From Streptomyces fumanus (GTDB lineage Bacteria > Actinomycetota > Actinomycetes > Streptomycetales > Streptomycetaceae), in NCBI RefSeq assembly GCF_014655295.1, contig NZ_BNBI01000009.1, positions 62,001 through 126,000 on the forward strand: a stretch of 64,000 nt of DNA, in the 5' to 3' direction. The translations under genes were made by a program, and so were the position numbers. Shown in pieces: positions 43,056 through 52,979 of the stretch (position 1 is the stretch's first letter; each line of letters begins with the position of its first letter). Under the pieces are notes generated by a model. It was not told where the DNA came from. It saw only the letters and a program-made list of their open reading frames with translations, and did no database searches.

Positions 43056-43988
43056 ATGGACGACAGCCCCTTTTCCGGACCGCCTCCCGGTCGGCCTCCC
43101 GGCTCCCCGGACGACGAGCAGGCCGCCGGTCTCGACCGGCGGGCCGAGCTGAGCGAGTTCCTGCGCACCCGGCGGGCCCGGCTGAAACCGGAGGACGTGG
43201 GGCTGCCCGCGCTGGGCCGGCGCCGCCGGGTGCCGGGGCTGCGCCGCGAGGAGCTGGCGCAGTTGGCCGGGGTGTCGGTGGCGTACTACACCAGGCTGGA
43301 GCAGGGCAACGGGCGCAATGTGTCGGCGGAGGTGCTGGACTCGATCGGACGCGCCCTGCGGCTGACCGGCGCCGAGCAGGCCCACCTCACCCATCTGGCC
43401 ACGCCGCGCCCGCCGCGCCGCAAGCACCGGATGCCCAAGCGGCAGCAGGTACGGGCGTCGCTGCGGCACCTGCTCGACTCGCTGGAGGTGCCCGCCTACG
43501 TCGCCGGGGCCCGGTCGGACATCCTCGCCTGGAACCGGATGGCGGCGGCCCTCTTCGGCGACTGGGGCAGCATGCCGGCCGGCGAGCGCAACTGGGCGCG
43601 GCTGACCTTCCTGCACCCGGCCTACCGGGAGCTGTTCCTCGACTGGGAGACCAAGGCGAGCGACATGGTCAGCTACCTCCGGCTGTACGCGGGTCAGCAC
43701 GCGGAGGACCCCGACCTGTCGGCGCTGGTCGGGGAGCTCTCCGTCAAGAGCGAGACGTTCCGGAAGCTGTGGGCCACGCATGACGTGAAGGAGAAGGGCC
43801 ACGGCGTGAAGCGGATGCGGCACCCGCTGGTCGGCGACCTGACCCTGGCGTACGAGACGCTGCACCTGCCGGACGACACGGAACAGTACCTCTGCGTCTA
43901 CCACGCCGAACCGGGCTCCCCCTCCGCCGACGCCCTCCGCCTCCTGGCCAACTGGGGCACGGACGCGACGACCGTACGGACGGTCTGA
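43056..43988 (+). CDS. XRE-family regulator with MmyB-like ligand domain
   Basis: 310 residues. Residues about 30-110 are the helix-turn-helix (LSEFLRTRRARLKPEDVGLP... RVPGLRREELAQLAGVSVAYYTRLEQGNGRNVSAEVLDSIGRALRLT). Residues about 130-300 are the MmyB/PAS-like domain (VPAYVAGARSDILAWNRMAAALFGDW, NWARLTFLHPAYRELFLDWE) that binds a fatty-acid-like ligand in characterised relatives. It likely regulates the divergent alcohol dehydrogenase gene. TACTGG 5 nt before the ATG and no ribosome site. Confidence 0.93.
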   Translation: MDDSPFSGPPPGRPPGSPDDEQAAGLDRRAELSEFLRTRRARLKPEDVGLPALGRRRRVPGLRREELAQLAGVSVAYYTRLEQGNGRNVSAEVLDSIGRALRLTGAEQAHLTHLATPRPPRRKHRMPKRQQVRASLRHLLDSLEVPAYVAGARSDILAWNRMAAALFGDWGSMPAGERNWARLTFLHPAYRELFLDWETKASDMVSYLRLYAGQHAEDPDLSALVGELSVKSETFRKLWATHDVKEKGHGVKRMRHPLVGDLTLAYETLHLPDDTEQYLCVYHAEPGSPSADALRLLANWGTDATTVRTV

Positions 43989-44010
43989 GGGCACGGGGAC
44001 GCCCCGCTTC

Positions 44011-44074
44011 CTCACGCGTAGGCACCCGTCTCCTCACGCCTACGCACCCGCCTCTCACGCGTATGCACCCGCCC
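44011..44074. repeat. three tandem 21-22-bp repeats upstream of the dehalogenase-like gene
   Basis: Units CTCACGCGTAGGCACCCG..., CTCACGCCTACGCACCCG... and CTCACGCGTATGCACCCG... at 44011-44032, 44033-44053 and 44054-44074, with a degenerate fourth (CTCAGGGGCACCCC). The unit core CGCGTA-GCACCC is shared. Confidence 0.8.
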
Positions 44075-44118
44075 CTCAGGGGCACCCCTCCCCCGACGTC
44101 CGACGCAGGGGAGGCCAG

Positions 44119-45012
44119 GTGTTCGAGGGGTTCGAGCTGACGCGGTGCGAGGGAGACGGCGTCCGGTTGCGGGTACGGCACGGCGGCGGCGGACCGCCCG
44201 TGCTGCTGCTGCACGGCCACCCGCGTACCCACACCACCTGGCACCGGGTCGCCCCGCTGCTGGTGGCGGCCGGGTACACGGTGGTCTGCCCGGACCTGCG
44301 GGGCTACGGCGAGTCGGAGAAGCCCCCGACCGACGCCCGGCACAGCCCGTACGCCAAGCGCGCCATGGCCGCCGACTGCGTGGCGGTCATGCGCCGTCTG
44401 GGACACGAGCGGTTCGCCGTCGTCGGACACGACCGGGGGGCGTACGTGGCCACCCGGCTCGCCCTGGACCACCCGGACGCCGTGTCCGCCCTGACCGTGC
44501 TGGACGCGGTGCCCATCGGGGAGGCGCTGCGGCGCTGCGACGCGAGGTTCGCCGCGAGCTGGTGGCACTGGTTCTTCCTGGGGCAGACCGACAAGCCCGC
44601 CGAGCGCGTCATCAGCGCCGACCCCGACGCCTGGTACCGGGCGACTCCCGAGCAGATGGGCGCCGAGTCGTACGCGGACTTCCGGCGGGCCGTGCACGAT
44701 CCGGCGACCGTGCACGCCATGTGCGAGGACTACCGGGCCGGCCTCGGGATCGACCGGGAGCACGACGAGGCCGACCGCCGGGCCGGCCGGCGCGTCGGTG
44801 CCCCGCTCCAGGTGCTGTGGGCCACCCGCGACGACATGGTCGACCTCTACGGCGATGTGCTCGGCGTCTGGCGGGACTGGGCGGGCGGCCATCTGGAGGG
44901 CGGCCCGGTCGAGTCCGGGCACCACATGGCCGAGGAGGCCCCCGAGGAACTCGCCGCCGCCCTGCGGGCCTTCTGGCGGACGCACCACCCGGACCGCCCT
45001 CTGACCCTCTGA
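44119..45012 (+). CDS. haloacetate (fluoroacetate) dehalogenase-like alpha/beta-hydrolase
   Basis: 297 residues from the GTG at 44119 after GGAGG. The nucleophile is Asp, not Ser: VVGHDRGAYVA with D105, followed by Arg106. HGHPRTHTTWHRVAP places Arg for carboxylate binding, DLRGYGESEKP matches the family, and SWWHWFFLGQ (H150-W151) corresponds to the halide-pocket His-Trp of fluoroacetate dehalogenase. The catalytic His is in ESGHHMAEEAPEEL. The family also includes epoxide hydrolases, which share the Asp nucleophile, but the HWFF motif favours dehalogenase. Confidence 0.85.
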   Translation: MFEGFELTRCEGDGVRLRVRHGGGGPPVLLLHGHPRTHTTWHRVAPLLVAAGYTVVCPDLRGYGESEKPPTDARHSPYAKRAMAADCVAVMRRLGHERFAVVGHDRGAYVATRLALDHPDAVSALTVLDAVPIGEALRRCDARFAASWWHWFFLGQTDKPAERVISADPDAWYRATPEQMGAESYADFRRAVHDPATVHAMCEDYRAGLGIDREHDEADRRAGRRVGAPLQVLWATRDDMVDLYGDVLGVWRDWAGGHLEGGPVESGHHMAEEAPEELAAALRAFWRTHHPDRPLTL

Positions 45013-45050
45013 CCCTCTGACCCTGCTGTGCCGACCGCCGGTCATGACAA

Positions 45051-45084
45051 CGGCCTGCCCGGACCGGAAGTCTCGGGCAGGCCG
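45051..45084. terminator. bidirectional terminator hairpin
   Basis: CGGCCTGCCCG at 45051-45061 pairs perfectly with 45074-45084 (11 bp, 12-nt loop), between the dehalogenase-like gene and the convergent protease gene. Confidence 0.85.
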
Positions 45085-45107
45085 CTGGCCGGGGTGGAAC
45101 CCGCGGT

Positions 45108-48100
45108 CTACTTGCCGTAGTAGGCGTTGTAGATCGAGATCGTCGACGTGTTCGCCTTCTTGTCGGTGATCTTGGCGCGGAAGGAGATGCCCTTGCCCTT
45201 CGCCGGGTTCTTCACGCTGATCTTGCCCTTGGTGACCGTGGTCTTCTTCCAGGTCTTGCCGGCGTCGTAGGAGACGTACACCGCCAGGGACTTGAGGTTC
45301 TTGCCGGCGGCGGCGCCCTCGACGGTGACCGGGATGGAAGCCTTCTGGCCGGCGGTCTTCTTGCCGTCCAGGGTGGTGGTCGCCGAGAAGCGGGCCGAGG
45401 AGACCGGCAGCTTCACCGTGTTGCTGACCTTCTTGGAGCGGAAGGTCCAGGAGGCGTCGACCCGGCTGGAGGCCGCGGCGACCTTCGCGGAGCGCTTGAC
45501 CGAGGTGGTCAGCTTGTACTCCGCCTCAGTGGACGGGACGGTGAACATCTCGTCGCCGAACATCGGGTCGGTGTTGGAGCCGACCTTCTTGCCGTTGCGG
45601 TACAGGCTGGTGCTGACCGAGCTGAACTCCGAGGAACCGGCGTGGCCCTTGCCGTCGGCGAACAGCGGCAGGTAGCCGTAGATCTGGTTGCCGTCCCGGA
45701 AGACACCGAAGTCGGAGTTGAGGCGCGGCCCGAAGACGGCCGAGTTGAAGGTCGTCGAGTAGGACTTGCCGGCCTTGTACTGCTGGAGGTCGTTCAGCGC
45801 GTAGTACGCCTCGGAGATCGGGAAGTTGTCCTCGTCGACCCGCCCGCTGTACTGCTGGAAGGAGACGTCCCACACGGCGCCGTCCCCGGTGGACAGGTGC
45901 AGGGTGCGGGTGCCCGGCAGGGACTGCGGGGCGGCGAAGTAGGAGCCGCCGAAGCTGTCCGGCAGGTAGGCGGAGGCGGTGACCGCGCCCTTCTTGCTGC
46001 CGCTCGCGGTGGAGCCCATGCCGACCTTCAGCGTGGCCAGTTCGCTCGCCTTGTAGGCGCGGGTGTAGCCGGTGGCGAGCTGCTTGACCGTGCCGCCGCC
46101 GGCGACGGCGTACTCCTCCTTGGCGCCCTTGGTCCAGTGGCCGTCCCACTGCTGGCTGAGGGAGCCGTCGGTGATCTGCCCGCCGAGGTGCTTGGTGCGG
46201 AAGTTGTCGAACGAGGGCAGCGACCAGCCGAAGCCGTAGGCGGAGTCGCGGGTGCTGATCGAGAAGTCCGCCGAGGCGGCGACGCCCTGGGCGGCCTTGT
46301 CGGGCACGGTGATGTTCACCGGCTTCGCGGTCCGCGCGTCCAGGGTGACGGTGGTGTTCTTGGTGACGCTCAGCCGGGGCTGGGCCAGCCAGTCGGCGCC
46401 CTGGTACTTCGCGGGGTCCGGGTCCGGGGAGACGTAGATCGCGGAGTTGAGGACGTAGGAGCCCTTGGGGACGCGGACCGTGACGGTGCCGTCGGCGTCG
46501 AACGCCGGGAAGTACCGGTCGGTCCCGAGCCCGGAGGTGCCGGTCAGGTCGGCCTGGTAGTTGACCGCGGGCTGACCGTCCCGGCCGATCGCCTTGAGGG
46601 TGACGTCGTAGGACTCGACCTCGCGCTGCACGGTGGCGGCGGTGCGGACGCTCTGCCCGGCACCGGTCGCCGTCACGTACGCGGCGTACGCGCCGTCCAG
46701 CGAGCCCAGCCGGGTGTCGGCCTTGACGTCGACGGAGGCCGTGCCGCCCGCCGGGACGGTGATCTCGGAGGCGCCCAGGGTGAAGAAGCCGGCCGGGGCC
46801 GTCCCGCCCTTCGGGTCGGTGCCGGTGACCGACAGCTTCAGGGTGACGTCCGCGGTGCCGGTGTTGCGGTACGTCAGCGCCTTGCTCGCCGGGGTGTCGT
46901 CGGTGTGCGGCCACTGCTGGGTGCCGAGGTCCAGCGAGACCGGCTCGGCGAACACGGTCTGGGCGATCGCCTTGTCGACCTGGATGCGGCCGGTGCCCTG
47001 CTGGAACGGCGTGTACTTGCCGCCCTTGGCGGAACCGGTGAGCACCGCCTTCAGCTCGGCGCCGGACCAGTCCGGGTGCTGCTGCTTGAGCAGCGCCGCC
47101 GCGCCCGCGACGTGCGGGGTCGCCATCGACGTACCGGAGATGGTGACGTAGCCGGCCGGCTTCTCGCCGACCTCCTTGGCGATGACGCTGTTCTTGGCGG
47201 AGGCGGCGGTGATGTCGACGCCGGGCGCGGTGACGTCCGGCTTGATCTGGCCGTCCAGGCCGGGGCCGGTGCTGGAGAAGTCGGCGAGGACGTCCTTGTC
47301 GTCGACCGCGCCGACGGTGAGGGCGGAGGCCGCGCTGCCCGGGGAGCCGATGGTCTGGTCGCCGAACTCGCCCTCGTTGCCGGCGGCGATGGCGAACAGG
47401 ATGCCCTTCTCCGCCGAGAGCTTGTTGACCTCGGCCTCCAGCGGGTCGATCTCCGGGGTGTCGCCGCCGCCGAGGCTGAGGTTGACGATGTCGGCGCCCT
47501 GCTCGGCCGCCCACTCCATGCCGGCCAGGATGCCGGAGTCGTCGCCGTAGCCGTCGTCGCTGAGCACCTTGCCGTTGAGCAGCTCGGCGCCCGGGGCCAC
47601 GCCCTTGTACTTGCTGCCGGTGCCGGCCGCGATGGAGGCGACGTGCGTGCCGTGGCCGTACTTGTCGGTGGCGTTCGCCGAGACGGAGAAGTTCTTCGAC
47701 GCCACGACCTGCTTCTTCAGGTCGGGGTGGGTGGTGTCGATGCCGGTGTCCAGGACGGCGATCTTCACGCCCTTGCCGTCGTAGCCGGCCGCCCACGCCT
47801 TGGGGGCGCCGATCTGCGGCACGGACTTGTCGAGGCTGGCCTTGCGGACGCCGTCGAGCCAGACGTGCGCGATGCCGGCGGCGGTCTTCTCGCCGTCGGT
47901 GACCGCGTCCCACAGGTCGGGCGTGTCCTGCTTCGGGGTCTGCACGGCGTCGGCGTTCAGCGACTTCAGGCTGCGGCGCAGGGTGCCGGCGTCGCGGACG
48001 TCGGACTTGGCGGCCGCGGCGGTGCCCTTGTAGCCGACGATGACCTTCAGGCCGTTCTTCTGGGCCTTGCGGGTGGCGGCGCGGTTGAGTTCGGTGACGT

Positions 48101-48431
48101 CGAACAGGCGCCGGTCGAGCTTGCCCTGGGCGACCAGGCGGGCCGCGTCGGCGGGGATGACGAGGGTGTGGCCGTCGACCCTGCGGACCTCGGCCGGTAT
48201 GTGCTCGCGTCCCTTGGCCCGCTCCAGGCCGGTGACCCGGCCCGAGGCGTCGACGACGACACGGTCGCCGGTGATCAGGGTGATGCGGTGCCCGGCCTTG
48301 ACCGAGGCCCGCGAACTGTCGGCCGCGCCCTCCCCGGTGGCCGCGGCGGGCGCGGTCAGCCCGGCGGCGAGGGCCACGGCGGTCGCCGTGACCACCATGG
48401 CCGTACGGGCTCTCTTCACTTGTCTGCGCAA
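45108..48431 (-). CDS. secreted subtilisin-like (S8) serine protease, 1107 residues
   Basis: The frame opens at a TTG (48431) after AGGGGGG; a GTG four codons later is an alternative. Signal peptide 1-32, then an inhibitor-like propeptide (to about 200). Catalytic triad: Asp in KIAVLDTGIDTTHPDL, His in YGHGTHVASIAAG, Ser in ISGTSMATPHVAGAA. Asn of the oxyanion hole is in FAIAAGNEGEF. The C-terminal 600 residues are beta-rich domains (TYRNTGTADVTLKLSV, LKAIGRDGQPAVNYQADL, YVSYDAGKTWKKTTV) that probably bind polymer or cell wall; no sortase or membrane anchor is seen. It is a large secreted protease of the Streptomyces type, expressed from its own promoter in the 217-bp upstream region. Confidence 0.94.
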   Translation of the reverse strand: MRRQVKRARTAMVVTATAVALAAGLTAPAAATGEGAADSSRASVKAGHRITLITGDRVVVDASGRVTGLERAKGREHIPAEVRRVDGHTLVIPADAARLVAQGKLDRRLFDVTELNRAATRKAQKNGLKVIVGYKGTAAAAKSDVRDAGTLRRSLKSLNADAVQTPKQDTPDLWDAVTDGEKTAAGIAHVWLDGVRKASLDKSVPQIGAPKAWAAGYDGKGVKIAVLDTGIDTTHPDLKKQVVASKNFSVSANATDKYGHGTHVASIAAGTGSKYKGVAPGAELLNGKVLSDDGYGDDSGILAGMEWAAEQGADIVNLSLGGGDTPEIDPLEAEVNKLSAEKGILFAIAAGNEGEFGDQTIGSPGSAASALTVGAVDDKDVLADFSSTGPGLDGQIKPDVTAPGVDITAASAKNSVIAKEVGEKPAGYVTISGTSMATPHVAGAAALLKQQHPDWSGAELKAVLTGSAKGGKYTPFQQGTGRIQVDKAIAQTVFAEPVSLDLGTQQWPHTDDTPASKALTYRNTGTADVTLKLSVTGTDPKGGTAPAGFFTLGASEITVPAGGTASVDVKADTRLGSLDGAYAAYVTATGAGQSVRTAATVQREVESYDVTLKAIGRDGQPAVNYQADLTGTSGLGTDRYFPAFDADGTVTVRVPKGSYVLNSAIYVSPDPDPAKYQGADWLAQPRLSVTKNTTVTLDARTAKPVNITVPDKAAQGVAASADFSISTRDSAYGFGWSLPSFDNFRTKHLGGQITDGSLSQQWDGHWTKGAKEEYAVAGGGTVKQLATGYTRAYKASELATLKVGMGSTASGSKKGAVTASAYLPDSFGGSYFAAPQSLPGTRTLHLSTGDGAVWDVSFQQYSGRVDEDNFPISEAYYALNDLQQYKAGKSYSTTFNSAVFGPRLNSDFGVFRDGNQIYGYLPLFADGKGHAGSSEFSSVSTSLYRNGKKVGSNTDPMFGDEMFTVPSTEAEYKLTTSVKRSAKVAAASSRVDASWTFRSKKVSNTVKLPVSSARFSATTTLDGKKTAGQKASIPVTVEGAAAGKNLKSLAVYVSYDAGKTWKKTTVTKGKISVKNPAKGKGISFRAKITDKKANTSTISIYNAYYGK

Positions 48432-48648
48432 GATTCCCCCCTAGCGGGTGCTCGGGCGCCGTTCGGCTCACCCGACCGGGGGTGGTCTCGTACGCGCGTG
48501 CGCGAACCCCCCGGAGCACGCAGTATGCCGGGGGGCGATCAAGCGTCTCAATCGGATGAGAGGACGGTGAGAGAATCGTCGGCCGGTTGTTACGTCCCCG
48601 CGCGGACGCCGTTACCGGACCGACGGATTGACCCCGCGTCCGCCCCGC

Positions 48649-49332
<684 letters not shown>

Positions 49333-49457
49333 GGTCCGACTCCTGGGGGACGTGAGGGGGGCGGGGCCTGCCGTCCGGCGGGCGGGCCGGCCCGGATGGT
49401 GCGGGCCAGGGCCCGGTGGTGCCGGGCGGGCCCCGATGATGCGGGCCGGGGCGGTGG

Positions 49458-50915
49458 CTACTCGACCCGGCGCAGGGCGTCCGCCGGGCGCAGCCGGGAG
49501 GCGCGCCAGCCGCCGAAGCCGCCCGCGACCAGTCCGCCGGCCACGGCGAGCAGCACGGCCAGGGCGATGGTGGTGAGGCTGACCGGCGCGGTGAGCGCGA
49601 CCTCCAGGGTCTTGGCGGCCGTCTGCCGGCCGGGACCGCCCATGCCGCCGGGCCCGCCGGGGCCCCCGCCGCTGTCGCCGCTGCCGCCGCCGAGCTGGGC
49701 CTGGAGGCTGGGGCTGACCGCGGTGACGACGTACGCGCCCACCAGGCCGAGCGCGATGCCGAGGACGCCGCCGACCAGGCCGTTGACCATGGCCTCGCCG
49801 ACCACCTGCCGGGTGACCCGGCCCGACGTCCAGCCGAGCGCCTTCAGGGTGCCGAACTCGCGCACCCGGCGGGAGACGGCGGAGGAGGTGAGCAGCCCGG
49901 CGACCAGGAAGGCGGCGATCAGGACCACCACGGAGAGCCACCGGCCGACGCTGGTGGCCAGCGAGGAGGCGGTGGACAACGAGCCGGAGACGGTGTCGGC
50001 GAGGTCGGCGGAGGTGGTGACCGTGGTCCCCGAGATGTTCTTCTGGATCGCCGACTTGACGCTGTCGATCCGCTGCGAGTCGGTGGCCTTGACGTAGATC
50101 GTGGTGACCTTGTTCTTGACGTCACCGAGGGTCTGGGCCTGCTTCAGCGGGAGGTAGAGGTCGGCGGCGGCGTCCCCGCTGTCGGCGGTGGCGATGCCGA
50201 TGACCTTGTACTTGGTGCCCTTCACGGTGACCGTGGAGCCGGTCTTGAGCTTCTTCTCCTTGGCGTACGAGGAGTCGGCGACGGCGACCTTCGCGTCGGT
50301 CTCGGACGCCTTGAAGGCACGGCCACTGGTGATCTTGGAGGAGGTCAGCGGGCCGAGGTCGGGTTCGGTGACGTCGGTGCCGTAGACGGAGTAGCTGTTG
50401 ACGTCGAAGCTGGCGCCGCCGCCCTGCACCTCGCCCTGCGGGGCGCCCTGGCCGCCGGGGCCGCCCTGGCCGCCCTCGCCGCCGCCCTGCTGGAGCCGGC
50501 CGCGGGTGAACTCGCCGCTGACCTTGAGGACTTGCAGGCTGAGACCGCCGACCGCGTCGGCCACGCCGTCCTGGTCGGAGACCTTGCCGACGGTCGAGGC
50601 GGCCAGCGTCTGGAAGCCCTGGACCATGACGCGGTCGCTGCTCTGCTCCTCGTCGGAGTCGCTGTCCTTGGCGTCGAACTGGAAGCGCGGGCGCTCGCCC
50701 TGGCCGGTGCCGCCGGCCGGCGCGGCCTTGGTGACCGTCATGTCGGTGCCGAGGCCGTACAGCGACTGCAGGACCTTGTCCTGGGCCTTGCCCATCCCGG
50801 AGGACACGGAGTCGACCACGATGACCAGCGCGATGCCCAGCGCGAGGCCGGAGGCGACGACGAGCGCCGCCTTTCTGCGGCGGCGCAGCTCGCGCCTCAG
50901 GTAGGTGAAGAACAT
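49458..50915 (-). CDS. FtsX/MacB-type ABC permease with Gly-rich insertions
   Basis: 485 residues. One N-terminal helix (AALVVASGLALGIALVIVV), a large extracellular domain (about 40-305), then three C-terminal helices with the FtsX signature (VSRRVREFGTLKALGWTSGRVTRQVVGEAMV). Two unusual Gly/Gln/Pro-rich runs interrupt it: about 143-166 in the extracellular domain, and about 416-435 between the last two helices (GGGPGGPGGMGGPG). It works with the ATPase just downstream. The L,D-transpeptidase gene lies 133 nt upstream on the same strand, separated by a terminator. Confidence 0.9.
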   Translation of the reverse strand: MFFTYLRRELRRRRKAALVVASGLALGIALVIVVDSVSSGMGKAQDKVLQSLYGLGTDMTVTKAAPAGGTGQGERPRFQFDAKDSDSDEEQSSDRVMVQGFQTLAASTVGKVSDQDGVADAVGGLSLQVLKVSGEFTRGRLQQGGGEGGQGGPGGQGAPQGEVQGGGASFDVNSYSVYGTDVTEPDLGPLTSSKITSGRAFKASETDAKVAVADSSYAKEKKLKTGSTVTVKGTKYKVIGIATADSGDAAADLYLPLKQAQTLGDVKNKVTTIYVKATDSQRIDSVKSAIQKNISGTTVTTSADLADTVSGSLSTASSLATSVGRWLSVVVLIAAFLVAGLLTSSAVSRRVREFGTLKALGWTSGRVTRQVVGEAMVNGLVGGVLGIALGLVGAYVVTAVSPSLQAQLGGGSGDSGGGPGGPGGMGGPGRQTAAKTLEVALTAPVSLTTIALAVLLAVAGGLVAGGFGGWRASRLRPADALRRVE

Positions 50916-50991
50916 GGCCGAAAACTAGGGACGCACCCTGATGACGCCATAAGCCCTGGATAAGAGCACGATGAGAAGATCGACAAGCGGA

Positions 50992-51027
50992 GAAGCCGCC
51001 CCCGCCCCGGGGGCGGACGACGGCTTC
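50992..51027. terminator. terminator after the L,D-transpeptidase gene
   Basis: GAAGCCG at 50992-50998 pairs with CGGCTTC at 51021-51027, with an inner GCCCCCG/CGGGGGC stem. It separates the L,D-transpeptidase and permease genes on the minus strand. Confidence 0.7.
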
Positions 51028-51048
51028 CGGACAGCGCGGGGGCCGGCG

Positions 51049-52311
51049 TCAGACGGCCGAACCCGCCTTCCACTGCGCCCAGTCCATGTTCCAGCCGTTG
51101 AGGCCGTTGTCCGGGGCGATGGTCTTGTCGCCGGTGTTCTTGACCACCACGACGTCACCGATGAGCGAGTGCTCGTAGAACCAGGCGGCCGGGGTGCTGG
51201 GGTCGTTGGCGCCCTTGGTGTCGGACAGGCCGACGCAGCCGTGGCTGGTGTTGACGCTGCCGAAGACGGACTTGGCGCCCCAGTAGTTGCCGTGGATGAA
51301 GGTGCCGGAGGTGCTCAGCCGCATGGCGTGCGGTACGTCCTTGATGTCGTACTCGCCTTCGCCGTCGTCGTCGGTGAAGCCGACCGTCGCGCCGTTCATC
51401 CGGGTCTCCTTGAACTTCTCGGAGATCACCATCTGGCCCTCGTAGGTCTTGTTCTCCGGGGAGCCGGCCGAGATCGGGATGGTCTTGACGGTCTTGCCGT
51501 CCTGCGTGACCTTCATCTGCTTGGTCTGCGCGTCGACGTAGCTGACCTGGTTGCGGCCGATCTTGAAGGTGACCGTCTTCTGCTGGACGCCGTAGACGCC
51601 CTTGGCTCCCTCGACCCCGTCGAGCGCGAGCTTGAGGGTGACGGTCGAGCCTTCCTTCCAGTAGTCCTCGGGGCGGCAGTCCATGCGGTTGGCGTTGAAC
51701 CAGTGGCAGGCGACCTCCTGGCCGCTGCTGGAGCTGACCGTGATGCCCTTCTGGACGGCGGCCTTCTCGGTGATCGCCTTGTCGAAGTTGATCGAGACCG
51801 GCATGCCGACGCCGACCGTGGCACCGTCGTCCGGGGTGAAGGTGCCGATGAAGCTGTTGTCCGGGGAGACGGTGGTGAACGACGCGTTCTCGTGGGCGGC
51901 GCGGCCCTCGGAGTCCTTCGCGGTCGCCGCCAGCTTGTAGGTGGTGGCCCGCTCCAGTTGGACGCTGGGCTGCCAGCTCGTGCGGTCGGCGGATATCTCG
52001 CCCTTGACCTCGGTGCCGTCCGAGGTGGTCATCCTGACCTCGGTCAGTGTGCCCTTGGTGACCTTCACGGTGGCTGAGTTGTTGATGGAGGCGTTGGACG
52101 AGCCGTCCCCGGGAGTGATCTTGATCTGGGCCTCGGAGCTCTTCTCGGCCGCCGCCTTGTCGACCTGGGCCTGGGAGGACTCGCCACCGCCCCCGGCGCC
52201 GTCGTCGTCGCCGCCCGAACAGGCCGAGAGCACCAGCACCCCGCCGAGCAGTGCGGACGCGGCCACCAGGCCCTTGCGCCGCTTACTGTTCGTCATCACA
52301 CGCTTCTCCAT
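51049..52311 (-). CDS. L,D-transpeptidase lipoprotein (YkuD domain)
   Basis: 420 residues. The lipobox LSAC (Cys at about 31) follows a basic N-terminus and hydrophobic segment. Two immunoglobulin-like domains (about 75-260) precede a YkuD catalytic domain with HGNYWGAKSVFGSVNTSHGCVGLSD; the SHGC cysteine is catalytic. C-terminal WNMDWAQW is typical of actinobacterial Ldt proteins. It makes 3-3 cross-links in peptidoglycan from the outer face of the membrane. The start could be the ATG at 52311 or the methionine five residues later. Confidence 0.95.
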   Translation of the reverse strand: MEKRVMTNSKRRKGLVAASALLGGVLVLSACSGGDDDGAGGGGESSQAQVDKAAAEKSSEAQIKITPGDGSSNASINNSATVKVTKGTLTEVRMTTSDGTEVKGEISADRTSWQPSVQLERATTYKLAATAKDSEGRAAHENASFTTVSPDNSFIGTFTPDDGATVGVGMPVSINFDKAITEKAAVQKGITVSSSSGQEVACHWFNANRMDCRPEDYWKEGSTVTLKLALDGVEGAKGVYGVQQKTVTFKIGRNQVSYVDAQTKQMKVTQDGKTVKTIPISAGSPENKTYEGQMVISEKFKETRMNGATVGFTDDDGEGEYDIKDVPHAMRLSTSGTFIHGNYWGAKSVFGSVNTSHGCVGLSDTKGANDPSTPAAWFYEHSLIGDVVVVKNTGDKTIAPDNGLNGWNMDWAQWKAGSAV

Positions 52312-52516
52312 CGCTACTGATTCCCGAACCCGAGATTCCCCGTCAAGACGTTCAACGCTACGACCGGTTCGTCCCGTTCCACCTGGCCCTCAGGTGTGGG
52401 GCACACCACGTCCGCCACGGCTGGGCCGGCGGCACGGGTGTCGGTCAGTGCGCGGGGTGAGACGACGGAACCCCGGGTGGCGGTTGCCGCCCGGGTCACG
52501 ATTTCCCCAAAGCGCG

Positions 52517-52870
52517 TCAACCCACCGTCGTTTCCTCGCCGTCTTCCCCGGCCACCGCGTCATCATCCTCGTCCAGGTCCCAGTCGGGCGAATCGGGGTC
52601 CAGGTCGACGCGTTCGGCGCTCCACGACGCCTGGCGCAGCTCCACCCCCGGCACCTCGCTGACCAGGTCGAACGGGTCGACGAGATGGGCGAGGGCCTCC
52701 GCGGTGTCCGCCGTGACGGCGCCTTCGGCGTGGGCCCGCTCGGCGTCCGGGAGGCCGCCCTCGGCGGCGATCCGGGCCAGCGCCGCGGCGGTGACCTCCT
52801 CCTCGTTCCCGACTTCCAGCACCAGGTCCACCCGAACCCGAACAAAGTGTGATGTCTCCGGAGTACTCAT
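52517..52870 (-). CDS. small acidic hypothetical protein
   Basis: 117 residues; family not recognised. MSTPETSHFVRVRVDLVLEVGNEEEVTAAALARIAAEGGLPD begins with a beta strand and helix; the C-terminus is strongly acidic (DLDEDDDAVAGEDGEE). The ATG at 52870 lacks a ribosome site but has TACGCT six nt upstream (52882-52877). It is divergent from the sortase-substrate gene across 109 bp. Confidence 0.75.
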   Translation of the reverse strand: MSTPETSHFVRVRVDLVLEVGNEEEVTAAALARIAAEGGLPDAERAHAEGAVTADTAEALAHLVDPFDLVSEVPGVELRQASWSAERVDLDPDSPDWDLDEDDDAVAGEDGEETTVG

Positions 52871-52876
52871 GACGGG

Positions 52877-52882
52877 AGCGTA
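52877..52882 (-). promoter_or_regulatory. -10 box, leaderless mRNA of the small acidic protein
   Basis: TACGCT on the minus strand ends 6 nt before the ATG; no Shine-Dalgarno. Confidence 0.45.
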
Positions 52883-52979
52883 CGGCGGTCCGCTCCCGTG
52901 ACTTTCCCGTGACCCGCGCCTTTCACTAACATCGCCCCACACGGCCAATTCGCCAGCGCCACAAGGGGATCGATATTCC

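Noticed and set aside
44995..45023. Triple CCTCTGACC microrepeat at the end of the dehalogenase gene
   Set aside because: Only three short copies over the stop codon; probably replication slippage with no visible role.
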